Shown one piece after another: positions 57,512 through 64,000 of a stretch of 64,000 bases of DNA. Within the stretch, counting starts at the first letter, position 1; every line of letters begins with the position of its first letter. The notes below the pieces were generated by a model. That model saw only the letters and a program-made list of their open reading frames with translations, made no database searches and was not told the DNA's origin. The position numbers and the translations under genes are program-made. Origin of the DNA: SIG701 sp045577175 (GTDB taxonomy: Bacteria; Bacillota; Clostridia; Oscillospirales; CAG-272); the NCBI GenBank assembly GCA_045577175.1, contig JAZNHT010000057.1, forward strand, positions 1 to 64,000. The letters are read 5' to 3'.

Positions 57512-57958
57512 TTGGAAAAGCAAAGCGATGCACAGGCGTTTCTTGCGAGGGTAGAGAAGATCGATGCACTCGTTGAGAACAAACTTATCGAGCAGCGGCA
57601 ATGGAAAGACCTCGCATTGAGCATCACGGCTACCATGGGCGGTGAGCGAGTGCAGTCAAGCAGCAAATCAACGTCTAAGATGGAAGATGCCGTGGTGAAG
57701 TGCATCATGATCGAGGATGAGATTGCGGCGGCGGTTGAGAGGCTGATTGCGGAGAAGAAGCAGGTGGTGCGGGTGATCGAGGCATTGAACAGCCCGACCG
57801 AATACCGCATTCTGCATATGCGATACATACAGTATATCAGCCTTACCGCCATTGCCGAAAAACTGAACAAGGAATATACATGGGTAACAACTACACACGG
57901 ACGAGCCGTGAAGCACGTGCAAGAATTATTGAGCAAGGAGAAATGTGACTTGGTGTGA
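57512..57958 (+). CDS. ArpU/RinA-like late transcription regulator
   Basis: This 148-residue helical protein ends in a sigma-region-4-like HTH (SPTEYRILHMRYIQYISLTAI, then NKEYTWVTTTHGRAVKHVQ). This matches the phage regulators ArpU/RinA (DUF1492) that switch on the terminase operon. Its position just before the late promoter and TerS supports this. The start is likely TTG at 57512 behind GGAGG. Confidence 0.7.
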   Translation: MEKQSDAQAFLARVEKIDALVENKLIEQRQWKDLALSITATMGGERVQSSSKSTSKMEDAVVKCIMIEDEIAAAVERLIAEKKQVVRVIEALNSPTEYRILHMRYIQYISLTAIAEKLNKEYTWVTTTHGRAVKHVQELLSKEKCDLV

Positions 57959-57968
57959 CTAAATCCTA

Positions 57969-57997
57969 TTGATTGTGACTAAAATATGATATACAAT
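57969..57997 (+). promoter_or_regulatory. Probable late promoter
   Basis: TTGATT at 57969-57974, 17 bp, TACAAT at 57992-57997, just after the ArpU/RinA-like gene. The start sites for terminase transcription would be here. Confidence 0.55.
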
Positions 57998-58022
57998 GTA
58001 TAATGCGAAGATGTGTTAAACG

Positions 58023-58076
58023 AAAAAGCACTGCCTTTTACTGGACTTGTTCATTACCGGGGGCGGTGCTTTTTTG
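58023..58076 (+). terminator. Terminator or attenuator before terminase genes
   Basis: AAAAGCACTGCC pairs with GGCGGTGCTTTT (one G-T pair), followed by a T-tract. It lies between the late promoter and TerS, so read-through control or antitermination is possible. Together with the promoter it fills the gap 57959-58196; nothing else is seen. Confidence 0.7.
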
Positions 58077-58196
58077 TGTCCAAAATAGGCAGTGGTGCTT
58101 TCTTCAATACATCAGAGAGGGCATCATCAAATACCACCTCCGGGGCGGGGAGTCGATACCCCGCCTATGCCTATTAAATAAGAAAGGGGGACGAAT

Positions 58197-58574
58197 ATGC
58201 TGACAGCAAAGCAGGAACAGTTTGTGAAGAACATAATTGACGGAATGACGCAGGCGGATGCATATCGCTCCGCTTACGATACATCACGGATGACAGACAA
58301 GACCGTGCACGAGAAGGCAAGCAGGCTTATGGCTGATGACAAGGTGAGGGCAAGGCTTGAAGAATTGCGAGATCAGATGATGACACCGAGCGTTATGTCC
58401 GCGCAGAAGCGCCTTGAATGGCTCACAGAGCTTGTTATGAGCGAAGAGGAGAGTACACCGGACAAGCTAAAGGCTGTTGACATCATGAACAAGATGCAGG
58501 GCGAGTACGTTCAGAAGGTACAGGCGGAGGTTACAAACGCAGTCAATATCAGCATAGAGTTGAGTGATGACTGA
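58197..58574 (+). CDS. Terminase small subunit
   Basis: This 125-residue protein has the terminase_2 small subunit pattern: LTAKQEQFVKNIIDGMTQADAY, then AYDTSRMTDKTVHEKASRLM and a late coiled part. It binds phage DNA to start packaging. AAAGGGGG precedes the ATG and it is coupled to TerL by a TGATG overlap. Confidence 0.85.
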   Translation: MLTAKQEQFVKNIIDGMTQADAYRSAYDTSRMTDKTVHEKASRLMADDKVRARLEELRDQMMTPSVMSAQKRLEWLTELVMSEEESTPDKLKAVDIMNKMQGEYVQKVQAEVTNAVNISIELSDD

Positions 58575-60034
58575 TGGATGTCAATATTAAGATAAGCAGG
58601 AAGGTATTCAACGATGCGTACCTTCCGTACCTCGACAACACTGACCGATACCTTGTATTCTATGGCGGCGGATCATCTGGCAAGAGCTATTTCATCGCAC
58701 AGCGTTACATATACAAGCTCATACATCCCGAACGATGCAATCTGCTTGTGGTGCGGCAGACAGGCGATACAAACAGACGAAGCACATTCCCTCTCCTGAA
58801 GCAAGTTATATCGAGTTGGAATCTGTCAGACCACTTCAAGGTGAACGAGAGCGATATGCGTATCAAATGCAAGCTCACGGGGAATGAGGTAGCGTTCGCA
58901 GGACTCGATGACGTTGAAAAGATCAAGTCTATCACGTTTGAGAGTGGTGAGCTTACGGATATATGGGTGGAGGAAGCAACGGAGACACAGGAAGCGGATA
59001 TAAACCAATTGAAAGTCCGTCTCCGTGGCGGTAAGACGAAGAAGCAGATCGTGCTTTCCTTCAACCCTGTGAATATTCAGCACTGGATCAAGAAGCATTT
59101 CATCGACAGCGGACTGGCAACAGTCTGCTTTTCTACTTATAAGGACAACAAGTTCCTCACGGACGATGACCGCAAAGCTCTTGAGGATTTGAAGGAGATC
59201 GATGAATACACCTATGAGGTATACTGCCTCGGTAAGTGGGGTATTCTCGGCAAGACTGTATTTGATGCAAGGGCGATTCAGAAACGCCTTGAGACGATTC
59301 CGAAGCCGATCAAGACGGGATACTTCACCTATGACTATGACGGGCTGAAGATCACGAACATACAGTGGGTGAATGACCGAGGCGGATACATAAAGCTGTA
59401 TCAGATGCCGAACACGCCTGAAGTGACGCAGTATTGTATCGGAGGAGACACAGCCGGAGAGGGCAGTGACTACTTCACTGGACATGTGCTGAACGCAAAG
59501 AACGGAGAACAGGTGGCTGTTCTGAAACATCAATTCGATGCGGATCAGTACACAAGGCAGATGTACTGCCTCGGAGTGTATTACAAGACCGCGCTGATCG
59601 GCATTGAGGCGAACTTTGACAGCTACCCTATCATGGAGCTGCAAAGGCTTGGGTATCCGAAGCAGTATACACGCGAAGCACAGGACACGTACACAGGCAA
59701 GACGGAGAAACGGTTCGGTTTCAAGACCACATCACTCACTCGTCCTACGATCATATCAAAGCTGATTGAGATAGTCCGTGAGCATTGTGAGACCATCTGT
59801 GACCGCGCAACACTTGAGGAACTGTTGACTATCATCCGCAACGAAAAGGGGCGTGTAGAAGCCCCACAGGGCGGACACGATGACATGATGATGGGACTTG
59901 CTATTGCGCATCACATCCGAGATCAGGTTGTATTCATAAACGAGCCTATTGAGATGCCTTCACAGCATTACTTCACAGCGGAGAAGCGACACGAAGTGCA
60001 TTACGATTACGGCGAAGAGATAACCGTGGTATAA
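58574..60034 (+). CDS. Terminase large subunit
   Basis: This 486-residue PBSX-type TerL has an ATPase with Walker A (YGGGSSGKSYF, residue ~30) and Walker B region (LTDIWVEEATE), and a C-terminal RNase H-like nuclease with Asp in IGGDTAGEGSDYF, Glu in IGIEANFDSYP and a late Asp pair in GGHDDMMMG. It pumps and cuts DNA into the head. It starts inside the TerS stop. Confidence 0.93.
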   Translation: MDVNIKISRKVFNDAYLPYLDNTDRYLVFYGGGSSGKSYFIAQRYIYKLIHPERCNLLVVRQTGDTNRRSTFPLLKQVISSWNLSDHFKVNESDMRIKCKLTGNEVAFAGLDDVEKIKSITFESGELTDIWVEEATETQEADINQLKVRLRGGKTKKQIVLSFNPVNIQHWIKKHFIDSGLATVCFSTYKDNKFLTDDDRKALEDLKEIDEYTYEVYCLGKWGILGKTVFDARAIQKRLETIPKPIKTGYFTYDYDGLKITNIQWVNDRGGYIKLYQMPNTPEVTQYCIGGDTAGEGSDYFTGHVLNAKNGEQVAVLKHQFDADQYTRQMYCLGVYYKTALIGIEANFDSYPIMELQRLGYPKQYTREAQDTYTGKTEKRFGFKTTSLTRPTIISKLIEIVREHCETICDRATLEELLTIIRNEKGRVEAPQGGHDDMMMGLAIAHHIRDQVVFINEPIEMPSQHYFTAEKRHEVHYDYGEEITVV

Positions 60035-60060
60035 GGTTGGTATAAGGTTGGTATAAGGAG
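60020..60060. repeat. Three tandem copies of an 11-bp repeat
   Basis: GGTATAAGGTT, GGTATAAGGTT and GGTATAAGGAG directly follow one another from the TerL stop codon into the ribosome-binding site of the next gene. Repeated slippage could vary the spacing. Confidence 0.6.
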
Positions 60061-60065
60061 GATAT

Positions 60066-60314
60066 ATGGAAATACTGTTGGCGATCACGGTCGGTGCATT
60101 GTGCATCGGCTGTTTTTTGATTGGCGCAAAGGTGGGACAGACGGTAAGCAAAGGGGAATCCATTGAACTGCCGTCTGCAAACCCACTTGAGGCGTACCGA
60201 AAGCGTGAAGCAAAGAAGGAAGCACAGGCAGAGCAGGAGCGCATTGACACGATCATGCGAAATATCGAATGCTATGACGGCACGGGCGCAAATCAAAAGG
60301 ATGTGGGCAGGTGA
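60066..60314 (+). CDS. Small membrane-anchored phage protein
   Basis: This 82-residue protein has one N-terminal helix (ILLAITVGALCIGCFLIGA) and a charged, helical C-half. Function unknown. It sits between TerL and the portal; AAGGAGG precedes the ATG. Confidence 0.55.
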   Translation: MEILLAITVGALCIGCFLIGAKVGQTVSKGESIELPSANPLEAYRKREAKKEAQAEQERIDTIMRNIECYDGTGANQKDVGR

Positions 60315-60318
60315 TTAA

Positions 60319-62091
60319 ATGGATTTGAACGAAATCAAGGAAACACTCATATGGGACTTGTATGAGAAAGGACGGAACTATCACAGGCGTGTAGGAATCT
60401 ATACGGACACGGACAAGAACTACCGATTCTATAACGGCAATCAGTGGGAAGGTGCAAAGCTCGGAGATGTAGAACCTGTACAGAAGAACTTCATCAAGCC
60501 AATTGTCAAGTACAAGGTGTCCGTCATTCACGATAATCTGTACGCTGTGCATTTCTCCTCGCAGAACTATGAGAACAGACAGTTTCAGAAGGAAGCAGAG
60601 CGATACTGTGATCTGCTCAACGGATACATACGCCGTCTGTGGGAGAAGGACAAGATGGACTACAAGGGGCGCAGGGTAACCAAGGATGCGGCGATCAATG
60701 ACGAGGGTATCATCTATGTCAACTTCGACCGCGAGAACATGATGCCCGTTCACGAGATCGTGAAGAAGAATGACATCTACTACGGCAACGAGAACGATGA
60801 CGATATCCAGTCTCAGCCGTACATTCTGATCCGCAAGAGAATGCCTGTTGTGAATGCCATTGAGTTTGCACTCAGCGAGGGCATGAGCGAAGACAAGGTA
60901 TCGTATATCGTTGGTGATGACGATAACTTTGAGGAAAGCGGAGAAGCCGCCAAGGACGAGCTTGACAGCATGGTGACTGTAGTCTACAAGATGTACAAGG
61001 ACAAAGGCACAGTACACTATTCCGTTGCGACACGTTGGGTGGACATCACCAAGGATGTTGACACCGGGCTCTCCCTCTATCCGATTGCACACTTCGTATG
61101 GGAGGAGAAGGAAGGATCAGCGCGTGGTGAAGGCGAGGTACGATACCTCATCCCCAATCAGATTGAAGTAAACCGCACCGAAGTCAGACGGGTGCTGACG
61201 GTCAAATATCAGGCATTCCCGCAGAAGGTTGCTGTCAGAAACAAGATCACCAATCCGCAGGCACTCAATACTGTGGGCGGAATCGTTTGGGCTACCGATC
61301 AGACTGTGGATGATGTGCATAAGATTGTGGGTACAATTCCTCCGGCACAGATGTCTCCCGATGTCAAGCAGCTTCAGGAAGACCTTATCATGGTGACGAG
61401 AGAGCTTGCAGGCGCAGGTGACACGGCAACAGGACAGGTGAATCCCGAAAGCGCATCGGGCAGAGCGATTCTCGCTGTACAGCAGGCTTCGCAAGCTCCT
61501 ATGACGGAGCAGAAGGAAAGCTACAAGAACTTCATTGAGGATATCGCAAAGATCGACCTTGAATACCTTGTGGTGTATTCCGAGGATGGAGTCAACATGG
61601 AGAAGACTGTCACCGATCCTATGACGGGCGAGGAATACGTTCAGATGGTGAATGTACCTCAGACCGTCCTTCAGCAGCTCAAAGCCGTGGCAAAGATCGA
61701 TGTGACTCCCAAGGGCGTATATGACCGCTATGCCATGGAGCAGACGATGGAGAACTTCCTTCTGAACGGATTCTTCAACCCGCAGAGATCGGCAGAATTT
61801 GAGGCGTATGTGAAAGCACTTCCTGATGATTCCGTTGCACCGAAGCAGGATTTGCTTGAAGGCATTGAGAATATCAAGAAGACACAGATGCAGATTGCTC
61901 AGATCAATGCACAGGCACAGCTTATGCAGCAGAGAGCGCAGCAATTCCTTATGGAAGATGCTGACGGACAGGCATCACAGATTGCTGATGCCCAGCGCAT
62001 GATGATGCAAGGGCAGATGCAGGGACCGCAGATGCCGATGGAAGCGCAGGTAATAGAAGAGGAAGCCGCGCTCGATAACAATCCCGCTTGA
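60319..62091 (+). CDS. Portal protein
   Basis: This 590-residue protein resembles phage portal proteins: an N-terminal region (IYTDTDKNYRFYNGNQWEGAK), a wing and stem region, the RTEVRRVLTVKYQAFPQKV helix and a long Gln/Met-rich, helical C-terminal barrel. The portal forms the dodecameric DNA channel at the capsid vertex. It lies between TerL and the scaffold, the usual order. Confidence 0.85.
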   Translation: MDLNEIKETLIWDLYEKGRNYHRRVGIYTDTDKNYRFYNGNQWEGAKLGDVEPVQKNFIKPIVKYKVSVIHDNLYAVHFSSQNYENRQFQKEAERYCDLLNGYIRRLWEKDKMDYKGRRVTKDAAINDEGIIYVNFDRENMMPVHEIVKKNDIYYGNENDDDIQSQPYILIRKRMPVVNAIEFALSEGMSEDKVSYIVGDDDNFEESGEAAKDELDSMVTVVYKMYKDKGTVHYSVATRWVDITKDVDTGLSLYPIAHFVWEEKEGSARGEGEVRYLIPNQIEVNRTEVRRVLTVKYQAFPQKVAVRNKITNPQALNTVGGIVWATDQTVDDVHKIVGTIPPAQMSPDVKQLQEDLIMVTRELAGAGDTATGQVNPESASGRAILAVQQASQAPMTEQKESYKNFIEDIAKIDLEYLVVYSEDGVNMEKTVTDPMTGEEYVQMVNVPQTVLQQLKAVAKIDVTPKGVYDRYAMEQTMENFLLNGFFNPQRSAEFEAYVKALPDDSVAPKQDLLEGIENIKKTQMQIAQINAQAQLMQQRAQQFLMEDADGQASQIADAQRMMMQGQMQGPQMPMEAQVIEEEAALDNNPA

Positions 62092-62095
62092 TAAT

Positions 62096-62133
62096 TAAGC
62101 AACTATTCGGGAATTCCGAACGGTTGCTTTTTT
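62096..62133 (+). terminator. Terminator-like hairpin after the portal gene
   Basis: AAGCAAC/GTTGCTT stem with an inner TTCGG/CCGAA stem, followed by T residues. It may set the ratio of portal to scaffold and capsid protein. Confidence 0.65.
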
Positions 62134-62253
62134 ATATGGTGATTCCCCACCAAAAAGAGTGGAGATAAAAAAGAGTGACCAAGCATTTATGTCGATAAAC
62201 TGTATGGAATTTGAGGAAGCAAACCTCGCTTAAAAAATAGGAAGGACGATCGT

Positions 62254-63021
62254 ATGAACGAGAACGAAAACCTTGTGACCGAACAGGTTGCTGAAAACGT
62301 GGAGATGACCACAGAAGAAACTCCCAAAGTATACACAGAGGCGGAATTCAATTCCAAATTGGATGAGGTGCTTGGGAAGAAGCTCGCTCGCCGTGAAGCA
62401 AAAATCCGCAAAGAGTATGACCGCAAGTACGGCAATCTTGAGGAGGTGCTGAAGGCTGGCACAGGCAAGGAAAGTGTCGAGGAGATGACCGACACCTTCG
62501 CGAAATTCTATGAGAGCAAGGGTATCAAGATTCCCGAAAAGCCGCGCTACAGCGACAAGGATATTGAAGTGCTTGCACGAGCCGAAGCATCTGAGGTCAT
62601 CAACGCGGGTTACGATGAAGTAGTCGAAGAGGTTGACCGATTGGCAGAGCTTGGCGTGGATAACATGACCGCGCGTGACAAGGCATACTTCAAGGTGCTT
62701 GCAGAGCATCGGCAGAATACGGAGCGAAAGAACGAGCTTGCCAAGATCGGCGTGACAGATGAAGTGTGGGGCAGCCGAGAATTTCAGGATTTCGCAGGTA
62801 AATTCAATCCGAAGACACCGATCAAGGATATCTTTGATATCTACAACAAAACAAAACCGAAGAAAGAAATCAAACCGATGGGAAGCATGAAGAGTGAAAC
62901 AGCGGACACGGGGGTGAAAGATTTCTACTCGTATGAAGAGGCAAAGAAATTCACGAAGGAAGACTTCGACAAAAACCCTGCACTCTACAAAGCTGTCACG
63001 AATTCCATGACGAAATGGTAA
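62254..63021 (+). CDS. Capsid scaffold protein
   Basis: This 255-residue acidic, helical protein with a coiled-coil-prone middle (FNSKLDEVLGKKLARREAKIRK) and position directly before the major capsid protein fits a scaffolding protein (GP20-like). It guides head assembly and is then lost. GGAAGGA precedes the ATG. 62134-62253 shows no gene. Confidence 0.75.
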   Translation: MNENENLVTEQVAENVEMTTEETPKVYTEAEFNSKLDEVLGKKLARREAKIRKEYDRKYGNLEEVLKAGTGKESVEEMTDTFAKFYESKGIKIPEKPRYSDKDIEVLARAEASEVINAGYDEVVEEVDRLAELGVDNMTARDKAYFKVLAEHRQNTERKNELAKIGVTDEVWGSREFQDFAGKFNPKTPIKDIFDIYNKTKPKKEIKPMGSMKSETADTGVKDFYSYEEAKKFTKEDFDKNPALYKAVTNSMTKW

Positions 63022-63054
63022 TGCTTCCTGTCCGAGAAAGAAAGGACAAACATT

Positions 63055-63918
63055 ATGGCAGTAACGCATTTTATTCAGACTGTTTGGTCGAAGAAGATTC
63101 AGGACGATCTTTTTGAGAAGTGTAAGCTCGTACAGGACTGCACCCGTGAGTACGAGGGCGACTGTAAGTACGCACAGACCGTCAAGATTCTCGCGGTAGG
63201 CGATCCTATCATTCACAACTACACGGGCAAGAATCCCATCAACTACGATGAGATGACCGATGACTCTCAGGATCTCGTGATCGATGTACAGAAGGCGTTC
63301 CACTTCCGTGTAAACGATGTGGACAAGGCGCAGTCTGTTCCCGGTCTTCCTGAGAAGTATCAGCAGAAGGCAATGAAGGCCCTTGCCCTTGCCCGTGAGA
63401 AGTTTATCGGCGCACTCGTTGCAGGCAAGGCACAGTCTACTGCGGACGAGGAGGCAAAGAACTCTACGTACAAGCCGGGTGCTGTAACCGTAATCACCGC
63501 CGAGTCCAACGAGCAGGCTGACATCAAGGTAGCTATTGATGAGGCGATCATCACTCTGCGCGAGAAGAACTTTGATGATTCGGGTATCGTGGAAATCGAT
63601 CCGCGCACCTACAAGACCTTCAAGGATGAGCTGATCGAGCTGAAGACGGCAAACGATGAGCTTATCAGGCGCGGTGTTGTCGGTCAGTATGACGGCTACG
63701 ATGTCAAATCTACCAACAACGTATACAGAGATGCGAGTCATGTATACTGTATCGTTCGTTCCAACAAGGCTGTTGCCTTTGCAGGACAGATCAACGAGGT
63801 AGAGGCAGGGCGCATGGAGAGCTACTTCTCCGATTATGTCCGTGGTCTTGATACCTACGGCGCACGTATCATTGCACAGGACGAAATCGTGTGCGTGAAG
63901 ATTCCGCTTGCGGAGTAA
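63055..63918 (+). CDS. Major capsid protein
   Basis: This 287-residue protein has the layout of phage major capsid proteins (HK97-like fold): an N-terminal arm (FIQTVWSKKIQDDLFEKC), a central region (QKAFHFRVNDVDKAQS) and a C-terminal core with NVYRDASHVYCIVRSNKAVAFA and YGARIIAQDEIVCVKI. It follows the scaffold. It is expected to be the most expressed structural gene. Confidence 0.85.
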   Translation: MAVTHFIQTVWSKKIQDDLFEKCKLVQDCTREYEGDCKYAQTVKILAVGDPIIHNYTGKNPINYDEMTDDSQDLVIDVQKAFHFRVNDVDKAQSVPGLPEKYQQKAMKALALAREKFIGALVAGKAQSTADEEAKNSTYKPGAVTVITAESNEQADIKVAIDEAIITLREKNFDDSGIVEIDPRTYKTFKDELIELKTANDELIRRGVVGQYDGYDVKSTNNVYRDASHVYCIVRSNKAVAFAGQINEVEAGRMESYFSDYVRGLDTYGARIIAQDEIVCVKIPLAE

Positions 63919-63974
63919 TCCAAATTCAGCAAACGCCTCTTTTTAGAGGGATGCATGGCGCATAGCCAATAAAA

Positions 63975-63996
63975 GGGGGAGGCATTTTGCCTCCCC
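63975..63996 (+). terminator. Hairpin at the right edge
   Basis: GGGGAGGC/GCCTCCCC stem after the capsid gene, with no T-tract within the window. It could be a terminator, cut by the window end. Confidence 0.5.
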
Positions 63997-64000
63997 TATT

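Overview
The window is about 64 kb of moderately GC-rich DNA from a bacterium of the Bacillota, class Clostridia. It is most likely a gut-associated member of the Oscillospirales or a neighbouring order. The evidence is near-consensus sigma-A promoters (TTGACA, 17 bp, TATAAT), strong Shine-Dalgarno sites, AddAB instead of RecBCD, RNase M5, a YwiB-like protein next to HolA, the secG-rnr pair, and the hairpin-rich intergenic repeats typical of gut clostridia. The species cannot be named from the sequence.

Chromosomal part (1 to about 44.6 kb). The left edge looks like the end of an IS200/IS605-type element, followed by a secreted serpin lipoprotein, a TRIC-family membrane protein, an HTH regulator fused to a beta-helix, and an array of small hairpins. 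From 3.8 to 12.3 kb lies a carbohydrate block: a GH109-like Gfo/Idh/MocA protein, a sugar isomerase/epimerase-like TIM barrel, a HAD phosphatase fused to an alpha/beta-hydrolase, an AraC regulator with an unknown partner, and rhamnulokinase. From 12.7 to 16.9 kb two paralogous solute-binding lipoproteins flank an AraC regulator; a third paralogue lies at 41-42.6 kb. None has a permease gene nearby. From 17 to 22.3 kb come housekeeping genes (ywiB-like, holA, rnmV, gtrA-like, ygiQ-like). A 6S-RNA-like transcript follows, then a TPR/NPCBM lipoprotein and two small membrane proteins. The minus-strand block from 25 to 39.4 kb carries an M23 protein, rnr, secG with an odd acidic/His tail, a serine hydrolase with an HD protein, and addA-addB-queG-like. 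A cation/proton antiporter, the third binding protein and asnS complete the chromosome part.

Prophage (about 44.57 kb to beyond the right edge). A tyrosine integrase sits against a tRNA-Val(CAC) gene, the presumed attachment site. The leftward lysogeny operon is cI, a membrane protein, a J-domain membrane protein, then int. It diverges from cro across a control region with three operator-like palindromes. The rightward early region carries HTH proteins, a Sak4-like ATPase, a PD-(D/E)XK nuclease, a beta-solenoid-like repeat protein, a PAPS-reductase-like enzyme, an AT-rich cassette of small Cys-rich proteins, SSB, a replisome protein, RusA and an ArpU/RinA-like regulator. A terminator and a new promoter then precede the head genes: TerS, TerL, portal, scaffold and major capsid protein. 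Tail, lysis and the right attachment site lie outside the window.

The most interesting points are the HTH/beta-helix fusion, the lysogeny-expressed J-domain membrane cassette, the SecG extension, the 6S-like RNA, the IS605-like end, and a Cys-rich phage gene whose second zinc knuckle lies behind a stop codon.
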